Below are positions 23,368 to 31,780 of a stretch of DNA of 47,860 bases, piece after piece. Numbering within the stretch: position 1 is the first letter of the stretch; the number at the start of each line of letters is the position of its first letter. The position numbers and the translations under genes were made by a program. The notes beneath the pieces are model-generated. The model was not told the origin of the DNA. It worked only from the letters and a program-made list of their open reading frames with translations, and did no database searches. Origin of the DNA: Pseudomonadota bacterium (GTDB taxonomy: Bacteria; Desulfobacterota; Syntrophia; Syntrophales; UBA8958); assembly GCA_030057915.1 (NCBI GenBank), contig JASGUC010000032.1, forward strand, positions 1 to 47,860, in the 5' to 3' direction.

Positions 23368-23384
23368 GGGGGAGGCGACCGGGG

Positions 23385-24797
23385 ATGAAGAACATCCTCA
23401 TTTGGACATCGATCATGATTGCCGTCCTGGTGGGCGGCTGCCGAGGCGACGGCGGCGCGGGTGGCGATGGACGGCATCGAAAGGAGGGGACGAACCCCAT
23501 GGAAAAGATAGAATCGCGGCTCAAGACCGCTGTTTTTGCCGGGGGCTGTTTCTGGTGCACCGAAGAGGAATTCGCCAAACTCCCCGGGGTGGTGAAGGCG
23601 ATTCCCGGTTACACCGGAGGAACGAAGCCAAATCCGACCTATCAGGAGGTCTGCGGGGGCGGGACGGGACATGTGGAGGCCTTGCAAATCCATTACGATC
23701 CGGAACGGATCACATACGAACGACTCCTGGCGGTCTTCTGGCGTCATATCGACCCCACCGATCCCGGGGGGCAGTTCATCGACCGGGGGTCTCAGTATCG
23801 CAGCGCCATCTTCCATGCCGACGAGGGGCAGCGCCGGGCCGCGGAACATTCCCGGGAGGTGCTGAACCGTTCCGGTCGTTTCCCCCGGCCGGTGGTCACG
23901 GAGATACTCCCCGCCGGTCCCTTTTACCCCGCGGAGGAGTATCACCGGGAGTACGCCCGCCGGAACCCGTTGCGTTACGAGTATTACCGCCGGGGCTCGG
24001 GCCGGGACCTCTTCCTGAAGCAGTTCTGGGGGGACGAGGCGTCGGGGTGCGCCGGGAATTCTCCCCTGTCGGGAGGGAATGCAACCGGAGTCTCCCCGGA
24101 GGATTCCGGGCTGCCGGTGGTTAGGCGGGAAAGGGACGGAACGTCGCGGCCACGCCCCCGCCACGACCGGGAGGGGCTGAAGCCCGACGGCTTGTCCGCC
24201 CCCATCGGCCACGGATCGAATGCGGGGGCGAAAGCGGGGGCGAAAGCGGGGGCGGCGATCAACGGTGTCTTGTCCGCCGCGGCGTCGGTTGGCGGCGAGG
24301 CGAATCCGGGAGAGGGAAGGGGGCTCCCGAGGGAAGAGCCGCCGCGCCCGGGAGAAAAGTACGTCAAGCCCGACCGGGAGACCCTGAAGCGGCGTCTCAC
24401 CCCGCTCCAGTTCGCCGTGACCCAGGAAGGGGGAACGGAGCCCCCCTTCCGGAACGAATACTGGGACAACAAGCGGGAGGGAATCTACGTGGACGTGGTT
24501 ACCGGGGCGCCCCTCTTCAGTTCCCGGGACAAGTACGATTCCGGTACCGGCTGGCCTTCCTTCACCCGACCCCTGGAAGGGGCGGAGCTGGTGGAGCGGC
24601 AGGACCGGAGTTTGTTCATGAGCCGCACCGAGGTCCGGAGCCGTCGGGGGGATTCCCATTTGGGCCATGTCTTTCCCGACGGACCGCCGCCCACGGGGCG
24701 TCGTTACTGCATGAATTCCGCCGCCCTCCGGTTCGTCCCCAAGGAAGACCTGGAGCGGGAAGGATACGGACAGTATCGCCGCCTCTTTTCGCCCTGA
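23385..24797 (+). CDS. msrAB: MsrA-MsrB fusion lipoprotein, peptide methionine sulfoxide reductase
   Basis: The protein has about 470 residues. A lipoprotein signal with lipobox LVGGC places it outside the cytoplasm. The MsrA domain has the active site [11 protein letters not shown] and ends near EYYRRGSG. A linker of about 120 residues (with [10 protein letters not shown]) is long and low in complexity. The MsrB domain has [19 protein letters not shown] and the catalytic [11 protein letters not shown]. Both CxxC zinc pairs of MsrB are missing (YVDVVTG and VRSRRGDSH stand in their place). The two domains repair the S- and R-sulfoxides of methionine. The frame is open for 24 codons upstream, but that stretch is minisatellite sequence. 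The gene is single and unlinked to thioredoxin-type partners here. Confidence 0.93.
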   Translation: MKNILIWTSIMIAVLVGGCRGDGGAGGDGRHRKEGTNPMEKIESRLKTAVFAGGCFWCTEEEFAKLPGVVKAIPGYTGGTKPNPTYQEVCGGGTGHVEALQIHYDPERITYERLLAVFWRHIDPTDPGGQFIDRGSQYRSAIFHADEGQRRAAEHSREVLNRSGRFPRPVVTEILPAGPFYPAEEYHREYARRNPLRYEYYRRGSGRDLFLKQFWGDEASGCAGNSPLSGGNATGVSPEDSGLPVVRRERDGTSRPRPRHDREGLKPDGLSAPIGHGSNAGAKAGAKAGAAINGVLSAAASVGGEANPGEGRGLPREEPPRPGEKYVKPDRETLKRRLTPLQFAVTQEGGTEPPFRNEYWDNKREGIYVDVVTGAPLFSSRDKYDSGTGWPSFTRPLEGAELVERQDRSLFMSRTEVRSRRGDSHLGHVFPDGPPPTGRRYCMNSAALRFVPKEDLEREGYGQYRRLFSP

Positions 24798-25155
24798 TTG
24801 ATTATTCTGTCTTCCCCGAATCTATGACTTTTTTTTCTGTCATCCTCGAATGTCTCGATCTTTTCGTCATCCCCGAATTTTTCAGTCGGGGAGCGATGAC
24901 GTCTCGAGACCTTTGAAAAACGCCGTCTCTGACTCCCCATCGCCATGACGGCGGAGGTTGGAATGCTTTGTTTTCAAGGTATTCCCGAGCGGGGATTATG
25001 CCGGGGCGGCGGTAGGGCGCGGGTATTCAAAGGCCTCGTTCCGCGCTTGACACGGAAGCCGGCAGGTTCGATCGGTTTCTGAGTCCGTATTGCCTTGGAG
25101 CGGCCGATTTGATGAGTTTTGCATTTGACCCGGAGGTCTCGGCGTGGCGATTCTT
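24798..25155. other. 358-base intergenic region after msrAB
   Basis: No gene is visible. Three imperfect units of the type TCTGTCATCCTCGAAT lie at about 24806-24879. The last forms a REP-like hairpin (24865-24901), which directly abuts a degenerate 132-bp MITE copy (24906-25037). No T-tract terminator was found. Confidence 0.75.
24906..25037. mobile_element. Degenerate second copy of the MITE
   Basis: The left end GAGACCTTTGAAAAAC is intact. The right end TTCAAAGGCCTC at 25026-25037 is the expected inverted repeat with one change and truncation. The length of 132 bp matches the 133-bp copy at 16516. An internal palindrome (ATTCCCGAGCGGGGAT) sits where the other copy has ATTCCCGC-GCGGGAAT. 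No target duplication is visible. Confidence 0.6.
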
Positions 25156-26019
25156 TCAATGCCGGGTTCGCCGGCCCGTGCGCCGCTCCTTGAGACGGAC
25201 GACAATGACGCCGGCGCGGTCTTCCCGCCCCTGGAGGTAGGCGGCGAGGGTTTTCGGGGAGACGATAACCTTTCCCGCCTCGGAGGAGGCGTGGAGGAGA
25301 TGGAGCCTCCCGGCGCGGTGGATCGCAAGGCCCATGTGGGCGACATCGAGCCCTTCCTCGCGGGTGGCGATGGCGAGGATGTCGCCTGGGGCGATCCTTT
25401 CCTCCCAGCGGGCGATCTCCTCCTTCGGGAGGATGTGCCGGGGGAGGGTGGAGAGGCGCTCCTCGACGGCCCGGAGGCGATGGAAGGTCTCGTCGTCCTG
25501 GAGGGGAGGATAAAGCTCCCGATGTTTTGTCATGAAATCGATGGCCCTGGGGTCGGGGCGGCCCCCCAGTTGGGGGGTTGCGTCGATAAGGAGGCCGCCC
25601 CGCCGGTTGTTGTCCACCCAGTCGGCAAAGTAGTGGAGGCGGGAGGCGTAGCCGTCGATGACCCCGTCCCGGTACCGGAGGGTTTGCAGCAGGGCGGTGA
25701 ATACGTTGGCGAGCGCTTCGTTCGCAGTGTCCGGTGGGCGGTGGTCCTTCGCCGGATCGTTCATGATGATCCGGCAGGCCAGCAGGGCCAGGGCGCAGCA
25801 GCTCTCCACCAGGGTGAAGCAGTCGAAGCGCCGGAGATTGACCACGAGGGCCTCATCGCCGGAGGTCTCCAGGGTGTGGGCCTCGTAGGGGGCGTCCAGG
25901 AAAAAACATCCGGCCCGGAGGATGATGTCTCCCGACGCCCCGGGTTGCCGCCGTGGCGGCGCCCCCGCTGCGGCTAAGGCATCCGTCAGGATTTCCCGGT
26001 CCTTTCTCCGTTCCGTCAT
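25156..26019 (-). CDS. DUF1460 family NlpC/P60-like amidase
   Basis: The protein has 287 residues matching the DUF1460 family, papain-like cell-wall amidases. The catalytic cysteine lies in VVNLRRFDCFTLVES. The conserved segments SRLHYFADWVDNN and RGGLLIDATPQLGG follow, and the histidine part is HMGLAIHRAGRLHLLHASS. Unlike many members it shows no signal peptide from ATG 26019, so either it is cytoplasmic or the true start differs; a weak GTAGGT precedes this ATG. The probable role is peptidoglycan fragment hydrolysis or recycling, which fits loosely with the nearby dipeptidase. The neighbours are not co-transcribed with it in an obvious way. Confidence 0.8.
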   Translation of the reverse strand: MTERRKDREILTDALAAAGAPPRRQPGASGDIILRAGCFFLDAPYEAHTLETSGDEALVVNLRRFDCFTLVESCCALALLACRIIMNDPAKDHRPPDTANEALANVFTALLQTLRYRDGVIDGYASRLHYFADWVDNNRRGGLLIDATPQLGGRPDPRAIDFMTKHRELYPPLQDDETFHRLRAVEERLSTLPRHILPKEEIARWEERIAPGDILAIATREEGLDVAHMGLAIHRAGRLHLLHASSEAGKVIVSPKTLAAYLQGREDRAGVIVVRLKERRTGRRTRH

Positions 26020-26221
26020 ACCTACTCAAATCTGCTTATGCAGACCCAAAGCTGATTTCCTGTTTCCCTATATTGTATGGAACAGCAAAGAATTAGTCAG
26101 AATGCACGCGAACTGTTAAAACCCTATGGTGACGACTCCGTCGATAACGCCCTCCATCCCCGGGTTGCCGCCCTTGCCGTCAGGCTAACACGGGCCGCCG
26201 TCCCGGTCAAGGGCGGCATGA

Positions 26222-26338
26222 CCTGTCCCCGGCCCCGACGCCGTCATCGCCGTACAGACCTTCGGGGATTTCCTGGGCTTCAATCCCCACGGTCACATCT
26301 TCGTCACCGACGGCTGCTTCCAGGGAGACCAAGGCATG
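26222..26338 (+). pseudogene. IS91-family transposase fragment
   Basis: One frame reads VIAVQTFGDFLGFNPHGHIF followed by VTDGCFQGDQGM. This matches the conserved segment of IS91-type transposases, which carries the histidine-hydrophobe-histidine metal motif; here HGH replaces the usual HLH. Similarity fades on both sides, there is no start, and no other part of the element is recognisable. It is a relic of about 39 codons, left upstream of a regulator gene. Confidence 0.75.
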
Positions 26339-26498
26339 TCACGGGCCGCCACCTCGGCGAGGCCGGTCATCCCGACGGGGCGGATTCGCGCCTCCCGTAA
26401 GGGGTCGATTGCCCTCCGTTGCCAGGCATGGGCGCCCCGCCGCTTTCGCCTGCTTCCGGGCGGAAGGGCTCTGCCCCGGTCATATCCCGATCCGGGAC

Positions 26499-26528
26499 TT
26501 GACAACAGGGGGAGCAATGAGCTTTACT
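26499..26528 (+). promoter_or_regulatory. Possible sigma-70 promoter of the response regulator
   Basis: A perfect TTGACA (26499-26504) is followed after 18 bases by TTTACT (26523-26528), a 4-of-6 match to the -10 box. The regulator start codon is 60 bases further on. The pair is plausible but was not tested. Confidence 0.45.
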
Positions 26529-26587
26529 TCAAACCTTTCCGCCGGAGGGGCGGATGGCGGGATTGCCGCCGCCGGAAGGATTGTCCC

Positions 26588-27949
26588 TTGAAAAAGATCA
26601 TCATTGTTGACAGTCATGAAGAGCAGCGCCTGGCCCTGGCGGAGTTTCTCCGCGGGGAAGGATACCAGACCGATGAGGCCGCCACGGAGGTGGAGGCCAT
26701 GCGGCTCATCGACGCCAATTTTTATGACCTCGCTGTTATCGACCTGTGTGAACCCGATTGCCTGTGCACGGGGATGCTGCACTGGATAAAGACCCATTAT
26801 CCCGGGCTGGAGGTCGTTGTCGCCACCTCCTTCGGGGCCATCGACTGCGTGGTGAAGACCATTCGCCTGGGTGCCCGGAACTATGTCATGAAGCCGGTTG
26901 CCAACAAGGAGTTCCTCGACGTGGTTCAGGATGCGATGCAACAGCGGCAACAGGGGCTCAGGTCCCTCCGCCGGGTCAATGAACCCTACTGCTATCGCGT
27001 GGGCAAGGTGGTGGGGGTCTCGCGGAGCATGGAAAACATCGTTCAGACCGCCCTGAAGGTGACGGATTTCGACACCGGGATCATGATCCGGGGGGAAAGC
27101 GGGACGGGAAAGGAACTCATCGCCCGGATCATCCACGACCACAGTCGGACCAGAAAGGACAAGGAGTTCGTGGCGATCAACTGTGCGGCCATTCCCAACG
27201 ACATCCTGGAGAGCGAGCTTTTCGGCTATGCCCGGGGGGCCTTCACGGGGGCCCTTCAGCGCCGCCGCGGGCTCATCGAGGCGGCGGACGGCGGGACCCT
27301 GTTCATGGACGAGATCGGCGACACGACGCCCCAGTTCCAGACGAAGATCCTCAGGGCGATCCAGGAAAAGCAGATCCGCCGGGTTGGGGAGAACACGAAT
27401 CGTTCCGTGGATGTCCGTATCGTGGCGGCGACGAACAAAGACCTCGCCCGCCTCGTCCGGGAAGGCGCCTTTCGGGAGGACCTGTTCTACCGCCTGAGCG
27501 TCATCGACATCTTCATCCCGCCCCTGCGGGAACGGCCGGAAGACATCCCCACATTGGTTGACTACTTCCTTGGGGAGATCAATGAACGCCTGAAGAAGAA
27601 CGTCCTGGGCGTCGCCGAGGAGGCCATGAAGATGCTGCAGGCTTACAACTGGCCCGGCAATGTCCGGGAATTGCGCAACACCCTCGAACGGGCGGCGGTT
27701 CTTTCGGGGCATCAACTCCTCCAGGCCGAGGACTTCCCCCTGGCCTACGAACATTATCGTCGGCTCACCGCCGCCCATCCCGATGACGAGATCGTCACCC
27801 TCCAGGAAATGGAACGTCGCCATCTCCTCAAGGCGATGAAGAGGTATAATTACAATCAGAAGCTCGTGGCCCGTAAACTGGGCATCGGCTACACCACGCT
27901 CTGGAGAAAGCTGAAGCTGTTGGAAAAGGACCTCGGCGCCACCCCTTGA
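26588..27949 (+). CDS. Orphan sigma-54-dependent response regulator (NtrC/PilR family)
   Basis: The protein has 453 residues. The receiver domain is KKIIIVDSHEEQ to VVQDAMQQ, with the phospho-acceptor Asp in LAVIDLCEPD, Thr in VVVATSF and Lys in YVMKPV. The acidic pocket has Asp-Ser where Asp-Asp or Asp-Glu is usual. The AAA+ domain has Walker A GESGTGKE, an intact GAFTGA loop for sigma-54 contact, and the Walker B box GGTLFMDEIGD. A Fis-type helix-turn-helix closes the protein (NQKLVARKLGIGYTTLWRKLK). The start is TTG 26588 because GGAAGGA lies seven bases upstream; the 84 codons before it are not protein-like. No kinase gene is adjacent. It is a candidate activator of the prepilin sigma-54 promoter, by inference. 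Confidence 0.9.
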   Translation: MKKIIIVDSHEEQRLALAEFLRGEGYQTDEAATEVEAMRLIDANFYDLAVIDLCEPDCLCTGMLHWIKTHYPGLEVVVATSFGAIDCVVKTIRLGARNYVMKPVANKEFLDVVQDAMQQRQQGLRSLRRVNEPYCYRVGKVVGVSRSMENIVQTALKVTDFDTGIMIRGESGTGKELIARIIHDHSRTRKDKEFVAINCAAIPNDILESELFGYARGAFTGALQRRRGLIEAADGGTLFMDEIGDTTPQFQTKILRAIQEKQIRRVGENTNRSVDVRIVAATNKDLARLVREGAFREDLFYRLSVIDIFIPPLRERPEDIPTLVDYFLGEINERLKKNVLGVAEEAMKMLQAYNWPGNVRELRNTLERAAVLSGHQLLQAEDFPLAYEHYRRLTAAHPDDEIVTLQEMERRHLLKAMKRYNYNQKLVARKLGIGYTTLWRKLKLLEKDLGATP

Positions 27950-28326
27950 TGCGTGCGCCACCCGCACGTGCCGTTTCATTTTGAAACAATTCCCGCCCCG
28001 CTTCGGCGTCTCTCCCGGAGCCTTTTCCCCCGGAACCATCCCGTTGCCCCCGCCGCAGACAAAAAAATAATCTTCAATGATGACGGTCTGTTGACACACC
28101 GGCGATCACCGCCGGCGGAGATTTTCGTCCCGCCGCCTGCTCTTCCGGCATGGCGGTTGCTCTTCTTGCCGTGTCTGCACAAGGGCTGAAACGCTCATGA
28201 CGGCATGCCGTCACAAAGGGGGATGAAACGGTGTGACCCATCACCCTCCGAACCTCCCCTTGAAGGTGGGGGAAATTGTATGATGAATAATAACGATCAT
28301 CTATGAAGGCATTTCCAGGTGAAATC
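27950..28326. other. 377-base region upstream of the nuo operon
   Basis: No gene is visible. It contains a perfect 16-bp palindrome, TGACGGCATGCCGTCA (28198-28213). The last 130 bases form a leader block with a second copy near the right end of the window. No certain sigma-70 or sigma-54 promoter was identified. Confidence 0.7.
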
Positions 28327-28330
28327 ATGG
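28195..28330 (+). promoter_or_regulatory. nuo operon leader, repeated at 47351-47480
   Basis: The block runs from TCATGACGG through CACAAAGGGGGATGAAA, CCTCCCCTTGAAGG and AATTGTATG to the nuoA ribosome site AGGTGAAAT. All these segments recur in the same order at 47351-47480. The palindrome TGACGGCATGCCGTCA at its left end could bind a dimeric regulator. Its conservation at two places suggests a regulatory or mobile role, which is undetermined. Confidence 0.6.
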
Positions 28331-28677
28331 CAGGGCTTTCGCTTGTTTTCTATATAGGTCTGGTGGTGGCCACGGCCGTGGGGATCGTGGCCGTTTCCCG
28401 ATTCCTCGGCGGCAAGCCCCTGACGGCGGCCAAGGATACGCCCTACGAATGCGGCATGCCCCCGGTGGAGATGGACAACGCCGTTTTCCCCGTGCGCTTC
28501 TATAAGACGGCCCTTCTGTTCGTCGTCTTCGACGTGGAGATTGTCTTTCTCTTTCTCTGGGCGCTGGTGGTCCGGGACCTGGGATGGTTTGGCCTGGTGG
28601 AGATAGGGGTGTTCATCGCCATTCTCATGGCGGCGTTTCTATTTGCCTGGTGGAAGGGGGATTTGCGTTGGGAATAG
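28327..28677 (+). CDS. nuoA: NADH-quinone oxidoreductase subunit A
   Basis: This 116-residue membrane subunit has three helices. The conserved family motifs are [10 protein letters not shown] in the first loop, [24 protein letters not shown] in the second helix, and the C-terminal [10 protein letters not shown]. NuoA sits with NuoH, J and K near the quinone site of complex I. ATG 28327 is chosen because AGGTGA stands at the proper distance; the upstream ATG at 28303 lacks a ribosome site. It is the first gene of the operon and overlaps the TTG start of nuoB. Confidence 0.95.
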   Translation: MAGLSLVFYIGLVVATAVGIVAVSRFLGGKPLTAAKDTPYECGMPPVEMDNAVFPVRFYKTALLFVVFDVEIVFLFLWALVVRDLGWFGLVEIGVFIAILMAAFLFAWWKGDLRWE

Positions 28678-29195
28678 CGAGGATCGAGGAGATGACCATC
28701 ATCTCCGGCAATCTGGACCGCCTGGTGAGTTGGGCGAGGAGGAATTCCCTCTGGCCCTTGACCTTCGGACTGGCCTGCTGCGCCATCGAAATGATCTCGG
28801 CGGCGGCCTCCCGTTACGATATCGCCCGGTTCGGTATGGAGGTTTTCCGGCCCTCGCCGCGGCAGGCCGACGTCATGATCGTCGCCGGGACGGTAACGAG
28901 GAAGATGGCCCCGGCGGTCCGACGCCTCTACGACCAAATGGCCGATCCCAAATGGGTGATCGCCATGGGGGCCTGTGCCTGCTCGGGAGGGCTGTTTCCC
29001 ACCTATGCGGTCGTCCCGGGGGTGGACAGGATTTTGCCCGTGGACATTTACATCCCCGGCTGCCCCGTGAAGCCCGAGGCCCTTCTGGACGGCCTGATGC
29101 GTCTCCAGGACAAGATCGGCGGCGAGGCGTCCCGGCGGCGGAGGGAATATGGAGAGTATGGAGAATATGACAAGGCGCGAGCGGATGAACCTTGA
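28668..29195 (+). CDS. nuoB: NADH-quinone oxidoreductase subunit B (N2 cluster)
   Basis: The 175-residue subunit binds the terminal [4Fe-4S] cluster N2, which passes electrons to quinone. All four cysteines are present: the pair in GLACCAIEM, one in MGACACSGG and one in [14 protein letters not shown] 28668 has GGAAGGGGG upstream and overlaps the end of nuoA; ATG 28692 is an alternative that would still keep all ligands. The C-terminal tail ([20 protein letters not shown]) is extended and encoded in a short repeat that overlaps the start of nuoC. Confidence 0.94.
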   Translation: MGIARIEEMTIISGNLDRLVSWARRNSLWPLTFGLACCAIEMISAAASRYDIARFGMEVFRPSPRQADVMIVAGTVTRKMAPAVRRLYDQMADPKWVIAMGACACSGGLFPTYAVVPGVDRILPVDIYIPGCPVKPEALLDGLMRLQDKIGGEASRRRREYGEYGEYDKARADEP

Positions 29196-29637
29196 TTCCC
29201 TCGGGGAGAGGTTCGGCATGGAGGTCGCGACTGCCTGGGACGCCGGGGGGGATCTGTCCCTGACGGTCCACCGGGACCTCCTGATCCCCCTCATGCGTTT
29301 CCTGAAGGAGGACGAGGCATGGGACTGCAATCTCCTTGTCGATCTTTGCGGCGTGGACTATCTCCCCATGACGCCCCGTTTCGGGGTGGTTTATCATCTC
29401 TGTTCCCTCCGGCATGGACGCCGCCTCCGGGTCAAGGTCGCCCTGCCGGAGGACGACCCGGTAGCGGATTCCTGCGTGTCCCTCTGGCCCGGGGCGGACT
29501 GGATGGAGCGGGAATGCCACGATCTTTTCGGGATCGTCTTCCGGGGACATCCGGACCTGCGGCGGATTCTCCTACCGCCGGATTTTGTGGGGCACCCCCT
29601 CCGGAAGGATTTCCCCCTGGAAGGATTGGCGGGCTAA
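29149..29637 (+). CDS. nuoC: NADH-quinone oxidoreductase subunit C (30 kDa)
   Basis: This subunit has 150-162 residues, depending on the start, and is a peripheral-arm scaffold next to NuoD. It shows [12 protein letters not shown], the strand [10 protein letters not shown] and the family signature [26 protein letters not shown], ending [12 protein letters not shown]. Starts are possible at ATG 29149, 29158, 29167 and 29185. The first has GGAGGGA close upstream but overlaps nuoB by 47 bases. It is a separate gene and not fused to nuoD. Its TAA shares a base with the nuoD ATG. Confidence 0.93.
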   Translation: MESMENMTRRERMNLDSLGERFGMEVATAWDAGGDLSLTVHRDLLIPLMRFLKEDEAWDCNLLVDLCGVDYLPMTPRFGVVYHLCSLRHGRRLRVKVALPEDDPVADSCVSLWPGADWMERECHDLFGIVFRGHPDLRRILLPPDFVGHPLRKDFPLEGLAG

Positions 29638-30806
29638 TGAGCGCGACGACGATGGAGATAAATCTCGGCCCCCACCATCCCAGCACCCACGGCGTCCTCC
29701 GGGTGGTCCTGGAACTCGATGGCGAAACGGTGGTGAATGCCCATCCCGATATCGGTTTTCTCCACCGGGGTATCGAGAAGCTGGCGGAGTACCGGACGTA
29801 TCACCAGTTCATCGTCTTATCGGACCGTCTTGATTATCTGGCCGCCCTGAGCAACAACCTGGCCTATGTGACGACCATCGAAAAGCTCATGGGGATAGAG
29901 GTCCCCCGTCGGGCCCTCTACGTCCGCGTCGCCCTGGCGGAACTCCAGCGGATCGCCAGTCATCTGTTCTGGCTGGGGACCCACGCCCACGATCTGGGGG
30001 CCATGACGCCTCTGTTCTACGCCCTCAGGGAACGGGAGGCCATCATGGACATCTTCGAGAGCCTGACCGGTTCCCGTCTCACCCCGAGTTACCTGCGCAT
30101 CGGCGGCCTAGCGGCGGATATCGACGGCGATTTCATCGCGGCGGTTCAGGCCTTCACCGCTTCCTTCGCCACCCGGGTGGCGGAGTATGAGACCCTCCTT
30201 ACGGAAAACCCCATCTGGAGGGCCCGGACTCGGGGGGTGGGGGTCCTCACGGCGGACGAGTGCCTCGCCCTCGGGGTTACTGGTCCCATGCTCAGAAGCG
30301 CCGGCTGCGATTGGGATATTCGCAAGGCCTATCCCTACTCGGCCTATGAGGAATTTCATTTTGAAATACCCACGGGACGCCAGGGCGATGTCTATGACCG
30401 TTACCTTGTCCGGATCAGGGAGATGGGCGAAAGCGCCAGGATCGTCGATCAGGCCGTCGCCGGACTTCCCGAAGGCCCCTGGGTGGCCGCCGAGGCCCGG
30501 ACCGCATTTCCCGACAAGGAAAGGGTGGCCACGGACATCGCCGCCATGATCCGCCATTTCGGTCTTGTCATGGAGGGGTTCAACGCCCCTCCGGGAGAGG
30601 TCTATCACGCCGTCGAATCCCCCCGGGGCGAACTGGGGTTCTATGTGATCAGCAACGGCGGTCCCAGGCCCTGGCGTCTCCGGGTCCGTCCGCCGTCGTT
30701 TGTCAATCTCCAGGGACTGGTCGCCATGCTGCGGGGGAGGCTGCTGTCCGATGCCGTGGCGGTCATCGGCGCCATCGACATCGTCCTGGCGGAGGTGGAC
30801 AGGTAG
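29637..30806 (+). CDS. nuoD: NADH-quinone oxidoreductase subunit D (49 kDa)
   Basis: This 389-residue subunit forms the quinone-binding cavity with NuoB. It begins [19 protein letters not shown], with the conserved GPHHPSTHG loop, then DIGFLHRGIEKLAE. The ERVCGIC-like region of hydrogenase relatives is absent, as usual. The end carries GELGFYVISNGGPRPWRLRVRPPSF. Its start overlaps nuoC by one base (TAATG), so the two are coupled. Confidence 0.95.
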   Translation: MSATTMEINLGPHHPSTHGVLRVVLELDGETVVNAHPDIGFLHRGIEKLAEYRTYHQFIVLSDRLDYLAALSNNLAYVTTIEKLMGIEVPRRALYVRVALAELQRIASHLFWLGTHAHDLGAMTPLFYALREREAIMDIFESLTGSRLTPSYLRIGGLAADIDGDFIAAVQAFTASFATRVAEYETLLTENPIWRARTRGVGVLTADECLALGVTGPMLRSAGCDWDIRKAYPYSAYEEFHFEIPTGRQGDVYDRYLVRIREMGESARIVDQAVAGLPEGPWVAAEARTAFPDKERVATDIAAMIRHFGLVMEGFNAPPGEVYHAVESPRGELGFYVISNGGPRPWRLRVRPPSFVNLQGLVAMLRGRLLSDAVAVIGAIDIVLAEVDR

Positions 30807-31391
30807 ATGAAAAAGTCGTTCGGGGAACATCCTCCTCCCCCCGGTCTGGAGACGGTTCGGGGGGAGGAGGGCCGCCAACCCCGAGGAAGAGGATCCTTGG
30901 CCATGCGCAACGAGCTTGTGGAGATGTTTACGGAAGAAAAGATGACGGCGGTGGACGCCATCATCGAGAGACACAGGGACAACCCGGGGGAACTCCTGAT
31001 GGTCCTCGTGGAGGTTCAGGATATCACCCGCTATCTCCCCGTGGAACTGCAACGATATATCGCCTGGCGGATGGGAATCCCGGCGAGCAGGGTTTATGGG
31101 GTGGCCTCGTTTTACTCCTACTTCAGCCTGGCCCCCCGGGGGAGGAAGGTGGTCAAGGTCTGCACCGGGACGGCCTGCTACGTGAAGCGGGCGGGAGAGA
31201 TCAAGGAGCGCTTGAAACAGAGGCTCGGCCTGTCCGAAGGGGAGGTCTCCGCCGACGGCGAGTTCTCCATCGAAGAGGTGCGCTGCCTCGGGGCGTGCGG
31301 CCTCGCCCCGGTGGCGGTGATTGGGGAAGAGACCTTCGGGCTGATAAATCCCGATAACGTAGAAGAAATACTGGAGAAGGCGTCATCATGA
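30807..31391 (+). CDS. nuoE: NADH-quinone oxidoreductase subunit E (24 kDa, [2Fe-2S])
   Basis: The 194-residue protein has an N-terminal helical region (LLMVLVEVQDITRYLP) and a thioredoxin-like [2Fe-2S] domain. The ligands are CTGTACYVKRA (two Cys, four residues apart) and EEVRCLGACGLAPV (two Cys, three apart). It partners NuoF in NADH oxidation. The first 30 or so residues are Pro/Gly-rich, and translation may really begin at ATG 30903, which would give a 162-residue product typical of the family. It overlaps the next gene by 4 bases. Confidence 0.92.
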   Translation: MKKSFGEHPPPPGLETVRGEEGRQPRGRGSLAMRNELVEMFTEEKMTAVDAIIERHRDNPGELLMVLVEVQDITRYLPVELQRYIAWRMGIPASRVYGVASFYSYFSLAPRGRKVVKVCTGTACYVKRAGEIKERLKQRLGLSEGEVSADGEFSIEEVRCLGACGLAPVAVIGEETFGLINPDNVEEILEKASS

Positions 31392-31780
31392 CCATGGAAG
31401 AACTGAAACAAATCAAGGAGTCCTACATCGACGCCCGGCGTCAGGAAGTCGCCGCGGGATGCGTGACCGTGGATGTGCATATGGGGACCTGTGGCATTGC
31501 CGCCGGGGCGAAGGGTATCCATCAGACCCTCCTGGAGGAGATGGAAAAGGTCCGGGCCGCAAACGTGAATCTGAAGATCACGGGCTGCGCCGGCCTCTGC
31601 AGCATGGAACCCATGATCACCGTGACGATACCCGGAACGGCGCCGGTAAAATACGGGAAACTCGACGCGAAAAAGGTTCGGGAAATCTTCTACAGTCATA
31701 TCCTGGGGGGGCATCCCAAGGTCGAATACGCCATCAGCCGGGGTCTCGAAAAACCGCAGAAACGAGTGGGAAGCCCATGA
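31388..31780 (+). CDS. Stand-alone thioredoxin-like [2Fe-2S] ferredoxin in the nuo operon
   Basis: The 130-residue protein is a (2Fe-2S) ferredoxin of the thioredoxin fold. Its cysteines are 25, 35, 67 and 71, in contexts AAGC, HMGTCGIAAGA and ITGCAGLCSMEP. Such domains are found at the N-terminus of HydB/NuoF-type flavin subunits or as small partners of electron-bifurcating hydrogenases and formate dehydrogenases. It is not one of the 14 canonical complex I subunits. ATGA overlaps on both sides lock it between nuoE and nuoF, so it is almost certainly made with them. It may add an electron entry or exit point on the NADH module; that role is inferred. Confidence 0.85.
   Translation: MTMEELKQIKESYIDARRQEVAAGCVTVDVHMGTCGIAAGAKGIHQTLLEEMEKVRAANVNLKITGCAGLCSMEPMITVTIPGTAPVKYGKLDAKKVREIFYSHILGGHPKVEYAISRGLEKPQKRVGSP

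Larger units (their letters stand above)
22977..23384. other. 408-base intergenic region upstream of msrAB
   Basis: No gene is visible. It contains the second 29-bp direct repeat (23072-23100) and a 222-bp minisatellite (23146-23367) that runs almost to the start codon of the methionine sulfoxide reductase gene. Confidence 0.85.
26020..26587. other. 568-base region between DUF1460 gene and response regulator
   Basis: Apart from the IS91 transposase relic and a possible promoter at 26499, nothing coding is recognised. The frame of the downstream regulator stays open through much of this stretch, but its translation is not protein-like. Confidence 0.6.

Noticed and set aside
23313..23384. Earlier start for the msrAB gene
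   Set aside because: The 24 extra codons translate minisatellite sequence, and the lipoprotein signal begins exactly at ATG 23385.
26336..26587. N-terminal extension of the orphan response regulator
   Set aside because: The 84 codons are not protein-like and begin in the IS91 relic. TTG 26588 has an excellent ribosome site and begins the receiver domain.
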